64,000 bases of DNA from Halopenitus persicus. Lineage in GTDB: Archaea; Halobacteriota; Halobacteria; Halobacteriales; Haloferacaceae. This document shows positions 1-9,397 of this stretch, piece by piece. The translations under genes were made by a program, and so were the position numbers. Each line of letters opens with the position of its first letter. Within the stretch, counting starts at the first letter, position 1. The DNA lies in assembly GCF_002355635.1 (NCBI RefSeq), contig NZ_AP017558.1, forward strand, positions 558,001 through 622,000, in the 5' to 3' direction. The notes beneath the pieces are model-generated. The model did not search any database. It was not told where the DNA came from and saw nothing but the letters and a program-made list of their open reading frames with translations.

Positions 1-17
1 CAACAGATCGCCCGGCC

Positions 18-713
18 TCATTCCGGACTCACTCCGTCCTGACCGCTCCCGCCCTGGACCACCCCGTCGATCAGTTCGACCACGCGGTCGGCGTACTCGA
101 CCAGCTGCTCGTCGTGGGTCACCGAGACGACCGCGACGTCCTCGTCGGTCGTAAAGCGCGTGAGTTCGTCGAGGATCGTGGCCCCGGTGTCCCGGTCGAG
201 GTTGCCGGTCGGCTCGTCGGCCAACACGATATCGGGTTCGTTGATCAGCGCCCGCGCGATCGCGACGCGCTGGCGCTGGCCGCCCGACAGCTGATCGGGC
301 GTGTGCGTGAGTCGATCGCCGAGTCCCACGCGGTGGAGGAGGTCGATCGCCCGGTCGCGCCGGTCGACCGACGTGTCCCACATCGAGGGCAGCTCGACGT
401 TCTCGACCGCGGTGAGCATCGGCAGCAAGTGGAAGTCCTGGAAGACGAAGCCGATCCCGGACCGGCGCTCCTCGGTGAGCTCGGCCTCGGAGAAGTCGCT
501 CACGACCCGGCCGTCGATCCGAACGGTCCCGCTCGTCGGCGTGTCAAGCAGCCCGATCATATTGAGCATCGTGCTCTTGCCCGAGCCGGAGGGACCGATG
601 ATCGAGACCATCTCGCCGCGGTCGGCGTGGAAGTCGACGTCGTCGAGCGCCACCACCGTCTCGGCCCCGCTCTCGTAGCGCTTCGTCACCGACTCCAGGA
701 CGATGACGCTCAT
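18..713 (-). CDS. ABC transporter ATP-binding protein (MacB/LolD type)
   Basis: Cytoplasmic ATPase subunit of an ABC exporter of the MacB/LolD class, 231 aa, the full length for this subunit. Walker A is GPSGSGKST near residue 40, the Q-loop region reads FVFQDFHLLP, the signature is LSGGQRQRVAIARAL, Walker B is DIVLADEPTGNLD, and the switch His lies in SVTHDE. Its ATG overlaps the stop of the upstream CARDB-type gene by 4 bases, so the two are translationally coupled. The permease is expected just outside the left edge of the window; this is inferred. The pairing suggests export or extraction of a surface molecule. Confidence 0.93.
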   Translation of the reverse strand: MSVIVLESVTKRYESGAETVVALDDVDFHADRGEMVSIIGPSGSGKSTMLNMIGLLDTPTSGTVRIDGRVVSDFSEAELTEERRSGIGFVFQDFHLLPMLTAVENVELPSMWDTSVDRRDRAIDLLHRVGLGDRLTHTPDQLSGGQRQRVAIARALINEPDIVLADEPTGNLDRDTGATILDELTRFTTDEDVAVVSVTHDEQLVEYADRVVELIDGVVQGGSGQDGVSPE

Positions 714-1933
714 CCGCGGATCCGACGAAGGGTCCCGATCCCGACGACCACGACGAGCCCCACGATCGCTCCCAGCGCCACGCCGCCGAGGCCGCCGAGC
801 CCACCGAGCAGCCCGGATCCGCCGGATCCGTTTCCGGAACCGTCACCGCCGGTGCTTCCGGAGCCACCCGATCCGCCGGCGTTCGCGCCCACGCCGCCGA
901 TCGAGCCCGCTGCGCCGACGTCGACCGTCTGGGTGGCCGTGACGCGCTCGTCGTCGACGAGGTAGCTGATCTCGATCGGGACCGACGAGACGTCGCCCGC
1001 GAGTCTCGCGGTCAGCTCGAAGGTGGCGAACTCGCTGGCCTCGATCCCGCCCACGAAGTACTCGCGTGCGGGCGCGACCGGGGTCACCCCGTCGGCCTCG
1101 CCCACGCGAACGAGCACGGACTGGGCGTCGGTGCCCCCGAGGTTCGCGGCGTCACCCTGGATGCGAACTCCGCTCCCGGCCGGAACGACCTCCAGCCCGG
1201 TGAGGCGGACCTCGCCGTCGACCGGCCGGTCGAGATCGACGGTGCGGGAGACCGAGTGCTCGGCGCCGGCGGCGGTGTAGGTCGCCGTGAACGTGACCGC
1301 GTCGCTGCGGACGCCCGAGAGGTCGACGGTGGCGGTCCCGTTCGACGCGGGCGCGATATCGGTCACGTGAGTGCGGTCGACCACCTCGCCGTCGACGGCG
1401 GCGGACAGCGCCACCGCGCTGGCGTTCACGTTCCCGTAGTTCGTGAACGTGACCGTGGCGGACTCGCCGTCGGCGGCGGTCGTGGCCGACAGGTCCGCGG
1501 TGGCCACCGGCTCCTCGACCTCGACCGAGACGGGGTACTGGTAGGCCTGCTGGACGCCGTTCGCGCCGCGGACGCTCACGTAAACGGTCAGGAAGTGGGT
1601 GCCGGCCTCCTCGAAGGTGGCGGACAGCGGGACCTCGACCGATCCGCCGGGGGCGACGTACCCGATCTCGCCGGTCTGGCCGTGTCGGTCGGCACTGCCG
1701 GACGTCCGCACGTGGACGGACGTGACGTCGACGGCGTCCGCGCTCGATTCGAGGTTCGCGATCTCGACGTCCAGCGTGACGGGCTCGCCGGTCGTGGGCG
1801 TGTCGGGCGAGACGGCAACGCCCGCGATCTGAACCTGCGGGTCGTCGGCCGCGGCGGGCAGCGGGACGGTCCCGACGCCGACGCCGAGAACGGCGAGGAC
1901 GAGAAGTCCGGTCAGCAGTCGCGACCCGCTCAT
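710..1933 (-). CDS. CARDB/COG1361-type secreted surface protein, first gene of ABC exporter operon
   Basis: 407 aa. A Sec signal peptide covers about residues 1-29 (LLTGLLVLAVLGVGVG then AAA). Three or so Ig-like beta repeats of the CARDB/COG1361 type follow, each with the recurrent TFTNYGN or ANLGGTDA pattern. Then come a Gly/Ser-rich linker and one C-terminal membrane helix (GGVALGAIVGLVVVVGIGTL) ending in RRIRG, which gives a membrane-anchored extracellular protein. It overlaps the ATPase gene by 4 bases. In archaea such proteins often accompany MacB-like transporters, so it is probably the extracytoplasmic partner of the exporter. The ligand is unknown. Confidence 0.8.
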   Translation of the reverse strand: MSGSRLLTGLLVLAVLGVGVGTVPLPAAADDPQVQIAGVAVSPDTPTTGEPVTLDVEIANLESSADAVDVTSVHVRTSGSADRHGQTGEIGYVAPGGSVEVPLSATFEEAGTHFLTVYVSVRGANGVQQAYQYPVSVEVEEPVATADLSATTAADGESATVTFTNYGNVNASAVALSAAVDGEVVDRTHVTDIAPASNGTATVDLSGVRSDAVTFTATYTAAGAEHSVSRTVDLDRPVDGEVRLTGLEVVPAGSGVRIQGDAANLGGTDAQSVLVRVGEADGVTPVAPAREYFVGGIEASEFATFELTARLAGDVSSVPIEISYLVDDERVTATQTVDVGAAGSIGGVGANAGGSGGSGSTGGDGSGNGSGGSGLLGGLGGLGGVALGAIVGLVVVVGIGTLRRIRG

Positions 1934-2239
1934 CGATCGAGGATCGAAGCGTCTTGGTGCGGCGTGCGGGCAGGACCGGTCGTGGAGCGAACGCGCCGTG
2001 GAGGTGCGGGTCGGCAGCGGGGGATAGGAACGGCAGCTCGGTTCGTCATAGCTCCGGTTGGGTGCCGAGGCATAAACACGTTACCCAGCCGACGGGTTCG
2101 CGATCGAGCGTTCACAAGAGTGGCTGCTCGCGGCGTCCGGTCTCGCCGAGCGCGTGCTGCGGCTGGTCGGTCGGAGCAGCGCAATAAAGAAACGCGAAAT
2201 CGGAGCTGACCCGTGGGGGTCAGTGGTTAGGCGTCCGTG

Positions 2240-4714
2240 TTAGGGACGGCGGCGGACGGCGAGGAGCGCAGCGGCGACGAGCGCGACGAGGGCGACGACG
2301 GCACCGAAGCCGGGCGTCTCCTCCTCGGTGGGCTCAGTCGTGTCTGCGGGTTCCTCGGTGGGCTCTTCAGTCGGCTCCTCCGTGGGCTCCTCGGTGGGCT
2401 CAGTCGTGGGCTCCTCGGTGGGCTCAGTCGTGGGCTCCTCCGTGGGTTCCTCGGTGGGTTCCTCACGCTCGGTCACGAGTTCGACTTCCATCGTGTCGGA
2501 GTTGGTTCCGTCGTCGGACTCGACCGTGTAGGTGCCGGTCTCGAGGTCGGACTCGGAGAGGTCGATCTGGACGGACCACTGTCCGTCAGTACCCCACTCG
2601 TCCGTGCTCACGACTTCGGTCGCCGTGTTGTCCTCGTTGGTCAGTTCGACGGTGATGGTGTTGTCGTCCGGCTGACGGTTGGTCGTGCCGGAGACGATCA
2701 TCGTCTCGTCGATGCCGACCGGGTTCGAGCCGGATGCCTCAACGCCCTCCGCGTGGACCGAGCTGATGCTCGTTGCGCTGTCGGTGTAGCGGAAGGTCGT
2801 GGAGACCATCTTGTCGTCGGAGGCCGTCGCTTCGATCGTGTTCGCGATGATCTGCTCGCGGACCTGGTCACCGTTGGCGCTCGAGTCATCAACGGGGCCG
2901 TTGATCCACGCTACCAGGTCATCGTAGGAGCCAGCAGTCTCCGAGCCGGAGGTGTTAAGCTGGCTTCCATCGCCGACGGAAGCATCGTTGCCGTTAGTGA
3001 TGACGTGAGCGCTCACGCTACCTTGGGAGAGTCCGAAACCGCTCAGGTCGAAGTCCTCCTCGTCGAACGTTCCGTCGCTGTCCACCGAGATAATCTCGGC
3101 GTGGGTGTTTCCACGACGGTCAACGAAGGCGACGACGACTTCGTTTTCACCGGTTGCGGTACCGCTGAAGTCGACGGTATTGTCGTCAGTGTTTACCTGA
3201 CCGTTGATCGTTGCGAAGGTCGCACTCAGGTCACCTTCGACGACGCGGATCGACTGCGTCGTGCTGGTTCCGGAGCTGAAGTTCGAGGTCGACATCTGCC
3301 TACCCTGGGCATCCGCCGCGTCGATCATACCGAGACGGTAGGTTCCAGTGAGGCCGAGAATGTTATTCGGAGCCGCGCTGGACAGAGTGACGTCCTCCTG
3401 TTCGAAGGTGTCGTCGGACTCAACGGTGATCGTGTCATCGAAGGTTCCATCCTCGTTCAAGTCGACACGCTGCCACTGAGCGTTGTCCCGAACGTACACG
3501 GCAACAGCGTCGGAGCTGGTCGCCGTTCCGTTCAGGGTCACTTCGGAGCCGACCACGTACGGCGAAACCGAGTCAAACGTGATCTCTCCTTCCTCGACGG
3601 TGAGGGAGACGTCGTCCTCGGTGCTGGTGGCGCTCCACGCAGCGCTGACGTTGCTCTCATCGTAGAGCTCGACGTCGACGTCGCTCGTGTCGAGGTGCTG
3701 CGTGTTGATCGATCCGCTGGCCTGCGTGCCGTCGATCTCGACGACCGCGTAGGCAATCGCGTTGGATGCGGTGCCACTATTAAGCTCGGTGCCGTCGTAG
3801 ACACCCTTCACGTTCACGTCCTGAACGTTACGGAAGATGGTCCGTGCGTTCGAGACGTTGTTCGACCGCCAGTCGCCGGCCTGAATCGCGACGACGTGCG
3901 TGTTACCGTCGGTACCGCCCGAGACGGTGTACTGCACGTTGTCGCCCTGCGTGACGGTGTCGGATTCGACGTCGATGCCGAGGTCACGCGAGGTCGTCAG
4001 CGTGATGGTGTCGGAGACCTGGGACGCACCGAAGTCCAGGTCGTCCGCGCCTTCGAAGGTGATCGTGTACTCGCCGGCGTCCTCATTGGAGAAGTCGAGA
4101 TTAACGCTCGCACCGGGACTAGATCCAGCAAGGTCGGACGTGTTGATCGTGGAGTCATCGGTGACCGCGTCGGTGATCTCGTTCCCGTCGGGGTCCTCGA
4201 CGACCACGTCAACTTCTTCGGCCTTCACGAAGTTGTACTGGACGGTAGCCTGCAGGTTTTGCGCCTGATCGGTCGAAACGCTCCCACCGAGGATGTCGCT
4301 TCCGCTGCCGCCGTTCAGCCGGACTTCCTGGTCCGTGATACGTGCGGTGGTAACCGTCACGTTGCTGGCGGCACGACTCCCATTAGTGGAGTAGGTACCA
4401 CGCGGCTGATCCTCGGGGATCGGAATGCCGAGCTCGAGGAGCTCGTCCTCCGCAGCGCCGCCGACACCGATGAGCTGCTCGTCGGAGTCGAAGGCATGCA
4501 TTCCAGTAACATCTTCACCTTGGTAGACGGTGGCTCCACTCGTTACGTTTTTCGTCGTGTTACCGGGCGCAATGTCAGGACGGACATCAGTATTCCCATG
4601 GGCTGCCGCTGCGGAGCCCACGAACGCCGTGGACATCGCGACAACGGACAGCACCATAATGGCCGCCAGGAACACTGCGCGTCCCTTTTGCCGATAGTTT
4701 GTTTGGCTTGTCAT
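2240..4714 (-). CDS. S-layer glycoprotein with PGF-CTERM anchor
   Basis: 824 aa, the usual size of haloarchaeal major cell-surface glycoproteins. The N-terminus MTSQTNYRQKGRAVFLAAIM with cleavage near AAAAHGNTD is the classic S-layer signal peptide. The body is rich in Asp, Glu, Thr and Ser, contains several N-glycosylation sequons, and is built of repeated beta domains. The C-terminus has a Thr/Glu/Pro repeat stalk (EEPTEEPTTEP and variants), then the tripartite PGF-CTERM signal: PGF, a hydrophobic helix, and RRRP. Family knowledge says an ArtA-type archaeosortase processes such tails to a lipid anchor. It is probably the main envelope protein, strongly expressed from a long 5' leader. Confidence 0.92.
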   Translation of the reverse strand: MTSQTNYRQKGRAVFLAAIMVLSVVAMSTAFVGSAAAAHGNTDVRPDIAPGNTTKNVTSGATVYQGEDVTGMHAFDSDEQLIGVGGAAEDELLELGIPIPEDQPRGTYSTNGSRAASNVTVTTARITDQEVRLNGGSGSDILGGSVSTDQAQNLQATVQYNFVKAEEVDVVVEDPDGNEITDAVTDDSTINTSDLAGSSPGASVNLDFSNEDAGEYTITFEGADDLDFGASQVSDTITLTTSRDLGIDVESDTVTQGDNVQYTVSGGTDGNTHVVAIQAGDWRSNNVSNARTIFRNVQDVNVKGVYDGTELNSGTASNAIAYAVVEIDGTQASGSINTQHLDTSDVDVELYDESNVSAAWSATSTEDDVSLTVEEGEITFDSVSPYVVGSEVTLNGTATSSDAVAVYVRDNAQWQRVDLNEDGTFDDTITVESDDTFEQEDVTLSSAAPNNILGLTGTYRLGMIDAADAQGRQMSTSNFSSGTSTTQSIRVVEGDLSATFATINGQVNTDDNTVDFSGTATGENEVVVAFVDRRGNTHAEIISVDSDGTFDEEDFDLSGFGLSQGSVSAHVITNGNDASVGDGSQLNTSGSETAGSYDDLVAWINGPVDDSSANGDQVREQIIANTIEATASDDKMVSTTFRYTDSATSISSVHAEGVEASGSNPVGIDETMIVSGTTNRQPDDNTITVELTNEDNTATEVVSTDEWGTDGQWSVQIDLSESDLETGTYTVESDDGTNSDTMEVELVTEREEPTEEPTEEPTTEPTEEPTTEPTEEPTEEPTEEPTEEPADTTEPTEEETPGFGAVVALVALVAAALLAVRRRP

Positions 4715-5173
4715 AGTTTATTTCGTTGGCTGCATTGACAGCAACACTTTCCCGCGGATCCAGGATGTGCGTTCGTCATCAACGACGATATCGTCGGAGA
4801 TCGACTGAACTGAACCATCGGTACTCGATGTTGCTCCCTTGGATAGGGGTGTTCGAAGCAACACGTCGACTTATTAAATGTTTTGTGGTTCAGTCACCGT
4901 CATCTCATAACGTCTGACACGATAGTTGAGTGAATGATCGATGTCGGTGCATTCGACGTCAAACGATGATATCACGTCCGAGAAGGCTATGGCACGGCGA
5001 TCTGAAACGTCATACTCTCGTCTGTCGTCCGACAGACGTGCCGAGTATATGTGAACTCATCACAAGGTAGACACGCGAGAGGCTCCCGAAGAATACCGTC
5101 GTTCGTGTCGTCGAGACTGGGTGGGAACCGCAGTTGGATCGTCAGCGAGGACTTTCGACGGACATGTCCGGTC
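4715..5173. other. Intergenic region upstream of the S-layer gene
   Basis: This 459-base gap has lower GC than its surroundings. It carries the putative S-layer promoter and a leader of roughly 130 bases. Short open frames on both strands show no recognisable protein features, and I see no RNA gene. Confidence 0.5.
4871..4878 (-). promoter_or_regulatory. Candidate TATA box of S-layer gene
   Basis: Read on the minus strand this is TTTAATAA, the best TATA-like element in the gap. A start about 25 bases downstream would give a leader of about 130 bases, similar in kind to the long leaders known for other haloarchaeal S-layer genes. Position is inferred from sequence only. Confidence 0.4.
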
Positions 5174-6832
5174 CTAGTCGTACCGTTCCGGACCCGCAAG
5201 CATAGTGTCGTTCTGGGTCACGGAGACGCTCAGCGGCGGCTCGTTCAGCTGGTCCGGAAGGCTGAATTGACACGATATCGATCCGGTACGGTCGACCGTC
5301 GCGACGCACTGCGAGAGGTACGAATAGCTGCTCCTGGTCGACTCCGTCGACAGGCGAACGATCACCTGATTGCCGGTGGCAAGGTTCGTCTCAGCATCCA
5401 CCGACACGGACGCCGGTTCGTCGCCGGAGCGCGTCGTCCGATCGACCGACGTGATCGTGACCGATGGCGAAACGATGGAGACGTTTTCGCTCATCGCGAT
5501 CCGATCCCATCCGAACCCGTAGTGATCGCGGGCGTCAAGGGACACCCGATACTCGCCGGTGCCGAGACGGTCCGTATCGAGGTCGGCCAGTAACGTCCCC
5601 GCCTCGGGGTTATACGTCGTGTTCACTCCCGCAAGCGGCGCCACGATCCGATCGTCATCGTCCTGGATCCGGAGGTCGATTCCGTGGCCGAGCGTCCCCT
5701 CCCCGGCGGGACCGTACACCATCGTATCGGTTTCGTTATACAGATCGTCGTCCCCCGGAACGTCCGAGGCAAGCGAAACATGGACCCCGTTTCGGTCGGT
5801 CGTTTCGGGGTTCCGTGTGGAGTACGCCATGATAAACGTGTCCGATTCCGAGATCGAGAGCGGACGATCGAAGGCGATCGTTGCCATCCCGCTCGAACTG
5901 GTACGGATGTTCACGATCCGGATCTTGAGCGATCTATCGACCCGTCCGTCCCGATCCGTGTCGATCCCGATCGTCTCGATGCCGTCACGGGAGATCCGTT
6001 GCGTGTTCGGAACGGTTTGACTCGACCCGTCGTATACGACCCGAACCGATCTGACGTCCGAGACGTTCTCGTCCGGCGATAGTTGAATGAGATGCGTGGT
6101 TTCCGCACCGGGGTGTGAGTCATTGGCGAAGACGAGACGCTCGCTCGGCGGCGTTCCCTCCATCGCACCTTCGATGCTCGGGACGTCGAACTCGACGCGA
6201 CCGACGTCGCCGACCGTGACGTTCGTTGAAGATTCCACAGTGGCGTTCATCGTGGCGTCCACAGTGGCGTTCATCGTGGCGTCCATAGTGGGAACGTCCG
6301 GCTCCCGTGGCACCGGATCGGTACGACGATGGAGGGCAACGCTTCGGCTGTCCCCGACCGACCCGTTCTCCAGTCGGAGCACCGATGCGATCCGGGAGTC
6401 GCCGGTCGACACGATGAGGTTGTACCGGCCGGATTCGAGCACCGACGGCGACTGTCCGGCTGACTGTTCAATGGCGGTCACACGATCCTTGGGCGAAGCC
6501 GTATCGAACGAGGCTCCATCGGAGCCGTTCGCTCCGAGGAACGTGTTGAACCGAACCCCGACGTGCCCGTCGTCGTTATCGTCGTGAACGCGAAGAACCG
6601 CTCGATATTCCCGGTCGGAGGATTGGATCAGAAGCTTCGCCTCGTCCGTGTTCACCAATTCGATTCCGATGGTGGCGACGTTGCCCCGATCCACGACGAT
6701 ATCCGTCTCGGAGAAACCGACTGCACTGTCGGCTGCAGTACCCCCAGCGACGCCGATTCCGACGGCTGCTGCGGAGACGAGAAGACAGAAGGAGAGCAGC
6801 AGCGTTCGCGATCGGCGATTCCGGATAGCCAT
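5174..6832 (-). CDS. Secreted surface protein resembling S-layer/BGTF-type proteins, without C-terminal anchor
   Basis: 552 aa. The signal peptide is clear (LLLSFCLLVSAAAVGIGVAGG, cleavage near TAADSAVGF). The mature N-terminus (FSETDIVVDRGNVATIGIEL) resembles the first domain of haloarchaeal surface glycoproteins of the BGTF/DUF7827 kind. A central Thr/Asn-rich stretch (DATMNATV repeated) offers many N-glycosylation sequons, followed by more beta-rich domains. Unlike the adjacent S-layer protein it has no PGF-CTERM or membrane helix and ends at PERYD, so it is either released, held by protein contacts, or has lost its tail. Its gene is separated by 459 bases from the S-layer gene and probably transcribed independently. 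Confidence 0.7.
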   Translation of the reverse strand: MAIRNRRSRTLLLSFCLLVSAAAVGIGVAGGTAADSAVGFSETDIVVDRGNVATIGIELVNTDEAKLLIQSSDREYRAVLRVHDDNDDGHVGVRFNTFLGANGSDGASFDTASPKDRVTAIEQSAGQSPSVLESGRYNLIVSTGDSRIASVLRLENGSVGDSRSVALHRRTDPVPREPDVPTMDATMNATVDATMNATVESSTNVTVGDVGRVEFDVPSIEGAMEGTPPSERLVFANDSHPGAETTHLIQLSPDENVSDVRSVRVVYDGSSQTVPNTQRISRDGIETIGIDTDRDGRVDRSLKIRIVNIRTSSSGMATIAFDRPLSISESDTFIMAYSTRNPETTDRNGVHVSLASDVPGDDDLYNETDTMVYGPAGEGTLGHGIDLRIQDDDDRIVAPLAGVNTTYNPEAGTLLADLDTDRLGTGEYRVSLDARDHYGFGWDRIAMSENVSIVSPSVTITSVDRTTRSGDEPASVSVDAETNLATGNQVIVRLSTESTRSSYSYLSQCVATVDRTGSISCQFSLPDQLNEPPLSVSVTQNDTMLAGPERYD

Positions 6833-6907
6833 TATGACGCTGGTTTCCGTGCAATGGATAAGTACTTTCTGTGCCGGATGTCACCTGAGTACCGAGTATG
6901 CGTCGGG

Positions 6908-9394
6908 TTATGTTTCGGTCACACGCTCCGTGAGCCCCGCGAACGGCGCCGCCTCGTCGTACCGGGCCCACAGCAGCACCGCGGGCGGGAGCGCGACCAC
7001 GGACATCACGAACGAGTAGGTCACGCTCAGCGCCATCAACAGCCCGAAGTCGCCGAGGACGGGCGTGATCGCGAGCGCGAGCGCACCGGTGCCCAGCGAC
7101 GTCGTGAGCATGCTGCCCAGCAGCGCCCCGCCGGTCCCCGAGAGGGTTATCACCATCGCCTCGTGGGCGTCGTGGCCGTCGTTGTACTCGTCGATGAACC
7201 GGTGGGTGGTGTGGACCGAGTAGGCGATCCCCAGCCCGATCGAAATGGAGAGGATGGTCGCGGTCAGCGCGTTCAGCGACATCCCCAACAGCCGCATCGT
7301 TCCGATCAGGTAGGCGATCGCGATCAGGATCGGGAAGACGTTGACGACGCCGAGCATCGGCTTCCGGTTCAACACCCCGTAGGAGAGCACGAGGAAGATC
7401 CCCGTCAGCCCGACCGCCAGGATCAGCCCGTTGATCGCCGACGCGAAGATGACGTCGGTGACGGCGTCGAAGACGACGAGCGACCCGGTCGCGGTCGCCG
7501 TGTACCGGAAGTCGTCGGCGAACTCGCGGGTGTCGGCGGCCGCCTCCCCCTGGCTGGCGTCCGACTCGATCGCGTAGGTGACCTGCGCGCTCCGGCGGTC
7601 CTCGGTGAGATACTGCGCCGCCCGGTCGCCCGCCGGCGAGGCGAACAGCTCGTCGTAGATCCGGTCGAGGTTCCGGTCCGGGATCCCGTTGCCGTTCAGG
7701 TCGTTGCGCGCCACGAGCGCCGCGAACTCGGGGTCCGACCGGGCGTGTGACTCGATCACGGTGAGGATGCTTCCCTGTGGCCGTGCCTCGCCGCCGTCGG
7801 TCACCGCGAGCGCGTCTGGCGGGTCGTCGTTGGGCGCCGCAAGCGACTCGAGGGCGTGGTCCTCCTCGAAGTTCCCCTCGACGTACAACTTCACCGACTG
7901 GTCCTGGTTGGTCGCGAACTTGTCCTCCAGCAGGTTGATCGTCTCCGTGACGGTGTACTCGCCGGGCGCGAACGGCTCGGGGAGGACGGTCACGTACGCC
8001 GGCTGCTCCTCGGGCGGCAGGAAGTCCTCCGTCTCGAAGGAGGTGTCGACGCCGCTGCCGTACGCCGCCGCCACGCCCCCGGACAGCAGCAACACGATCA
8101 CGAACGCGACCGGCGCGTACCGGCTGACGACGGCGGGGAACGCGAGCGCCCGCCCCAGCGCCGAGTCCTCGGAGGCGATCGGCGAGGAGTTGAACTCGGG
8201 GACGCCAAACCGGTCGCGCAGCCGGTCGACCTCCAGCTTGGCCGCCGGCAGGAAGAGCCCGAAGATCAGGAACGTGAAGACGATCCCGACCGCCGAGGCG
8301 ATCCCCATGTTCCGGATCGGCGCCAGATCCGAGATCACGTTCGCGCCGAACCCGAAGACGGTCGTCACCGTGACGATGATGAAGGCGATCATCAGCTGGG
8401 TGTTCGCCTCCCGCATCGCCTCGATCGCCTCATACCCGCGGACCGTTTCCTCACGATAGCGATTGATGATGTGGATCCCGAAGTCGACCCCGACCGCAAG
8501 CAGCAACACGGGCACGGAGATCATCTGCTGGTTGAACGGGATCCCGGCGTAGCCGAGGAATCCGAACGTCCAGATGACCGTCATCAACAGCGCCAACAGC
8601 CCGAGCGCCAGGTCGATCGGGTCCCGGTAGGCGACCGTCAGGAAGCCCAACAGCAGGATGACGACGACCGGCATCACGATCGTCAGCGAGTCGCCGATGA
8701 CGTTGCCCATCTCCGCGTTCGTGATCCCGGACCCGAACGCCCGAATGTCGCCGGGCTCGTCCGCCGCGATCGACTGGATCTCCGTCTGGATGGCGGTCAG
8801 GTCGTCGCTCGAGAAGCCGCTCGGCACGTCGTGTGAGAGGCTGGTGATCGACGCCGAGGCCGAGGGGCCGTTCGGGTTGTAATCCTCGGAGACGGGCAGG
8901 TTCTCGCCCCCGACCTCCCGGATCGCCCGCCGGATCTCCAACCGGGAGGCCCGCTCGAGGACGCGCCGCTGTTCGGCGGCGGTCGTCGCCGAGGGGTCGA
9001 TCGTCCGCGCGACGATCGGCGCGGGGCCGGCGGCCGCCCGTGGCCCCGACGCCAGCCGGAGGTCCGGACGATCCTCGACGCGCTCGATGACTCGGATGTT
9101 CCGGACGAGCGCCCGCTTCGTGAGGACGTTCTCGCCGGTGTGGATCAGCTGCGTCGACTCGTCGTCGGGCTGGAAGGGATCCTCGAACTCCGCGTTGACC
9201 GAGTCGAGCGCCTCCTGCTCGGGAAGCCCCTCGGTGAACGAATCGGTCGAATCGGTCTCCGTACTGATGAGCCCGAACCCGCCCGTAAAGAGCACGGTGA
9301 GCACGAGGAACGCTATCACGACCCGTCTCGGGCTGTCGACGATCGCATCGTTGAGGCGGGCGGTCGCCGCCTCGATCCGCTCGCCGAGCGGCAT
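6908..9394 (-). CDS. RND/MMPL-family transporter with sterol-sensing-like domain
   Basis: 828 aa integral membrane protein with two halves, each having one helix, a large extracytoplasmic loop, and a block of five or six helices: the MMPL/RND plan of about 12 helices. The first half keeps the charged TM4 motif (GVDFGIHIINRYREE). The second half has GLGIAYSVHTTHRFIDEY, in which the equivalent Asp is absent, so proton coupling may rely on the first half. The gene starts 3 bases after the stop of the CARDB-type gene, so the two form an operon. Probable role: proton-driven export of lipid-like or envelope compounds. Substrate unknown. Confidence 0.88.
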   Translation of the reverse strand: MPLGERIEAATARLNDAIVDSPRRVVIAFLVLTVLFTGGFGLISTETDSTDSFTEGLPEQEALDSVNAEFEDPFQPDDESTQLIHTGENVLTKRALVRNIRVIERVEDRPDLRLASGPRAAAGPAPIVARTIDPSATTAAEQRRVLERASRLEIRRAIREVGGENLPVSEDYNPNGPSASASITSLSHDVPSGFSSDDLTAIQTEIQSIAADEPGDIRAFGSGITNAEMGNVIGDSLTIVMPVVVILLLGFLTVAYRDPIDLALGLLALLMTVIWTFGFLGYAGIPFNQQMISVPVLLLAVGVDFGIHIINRYREETVRGYEAIEAMREANTQLMIAFIIVTVTTVFGFGANVISDLAPIRNMGIASAVGIVFTFLIFGLFLPAAKLEVDRLRDRFGVPEFNSSPIASEDSALGRALAFPAVVSRYAPVAFVIVLLLSGGVAAAYGSGVDTSFETEDFLPPEEQPAYVTVLPEPFAPGEYTVTETINLLEDKFATNQDQSVKLYVEGNFEEDHALESLAAPNDDPPDALAVTDGGEARPQGSILTVIESHARSDPEFAALVARNDLNGNGIPDRNLDRIYDELFASPAGDRAAQYLTEDRRSAQVTYAIESDASQGEAAADTREFADDFRYTATATGSLVVFDAVTDVIFASAINGLILAVGLTGIFLVLSYGVLNRKPMLGVVNVFPILIAIAYLIGTMRLLGMSLNALTATILSISIGLGIAYSVHTTHRFIDEYNDGHDAHEAMVITLSGTGGALLGSMLTTSLGTGALALAITPVLGDFGLLMALSVTYSFVMSVVALPPAVLLWARYDEAAPFAGLTERVTET

Positions 9395-9397
9395 CGG

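Noticed and set aside
2237-4738. 833-codon open frame on the plus strand opposite the S-layer gene
   Set aside because: Antisense shadow caused by high GC and lack of stops; composition is not protein-like, and the minus strand has a perfect S-layer signal and PGF-CTERM tail.
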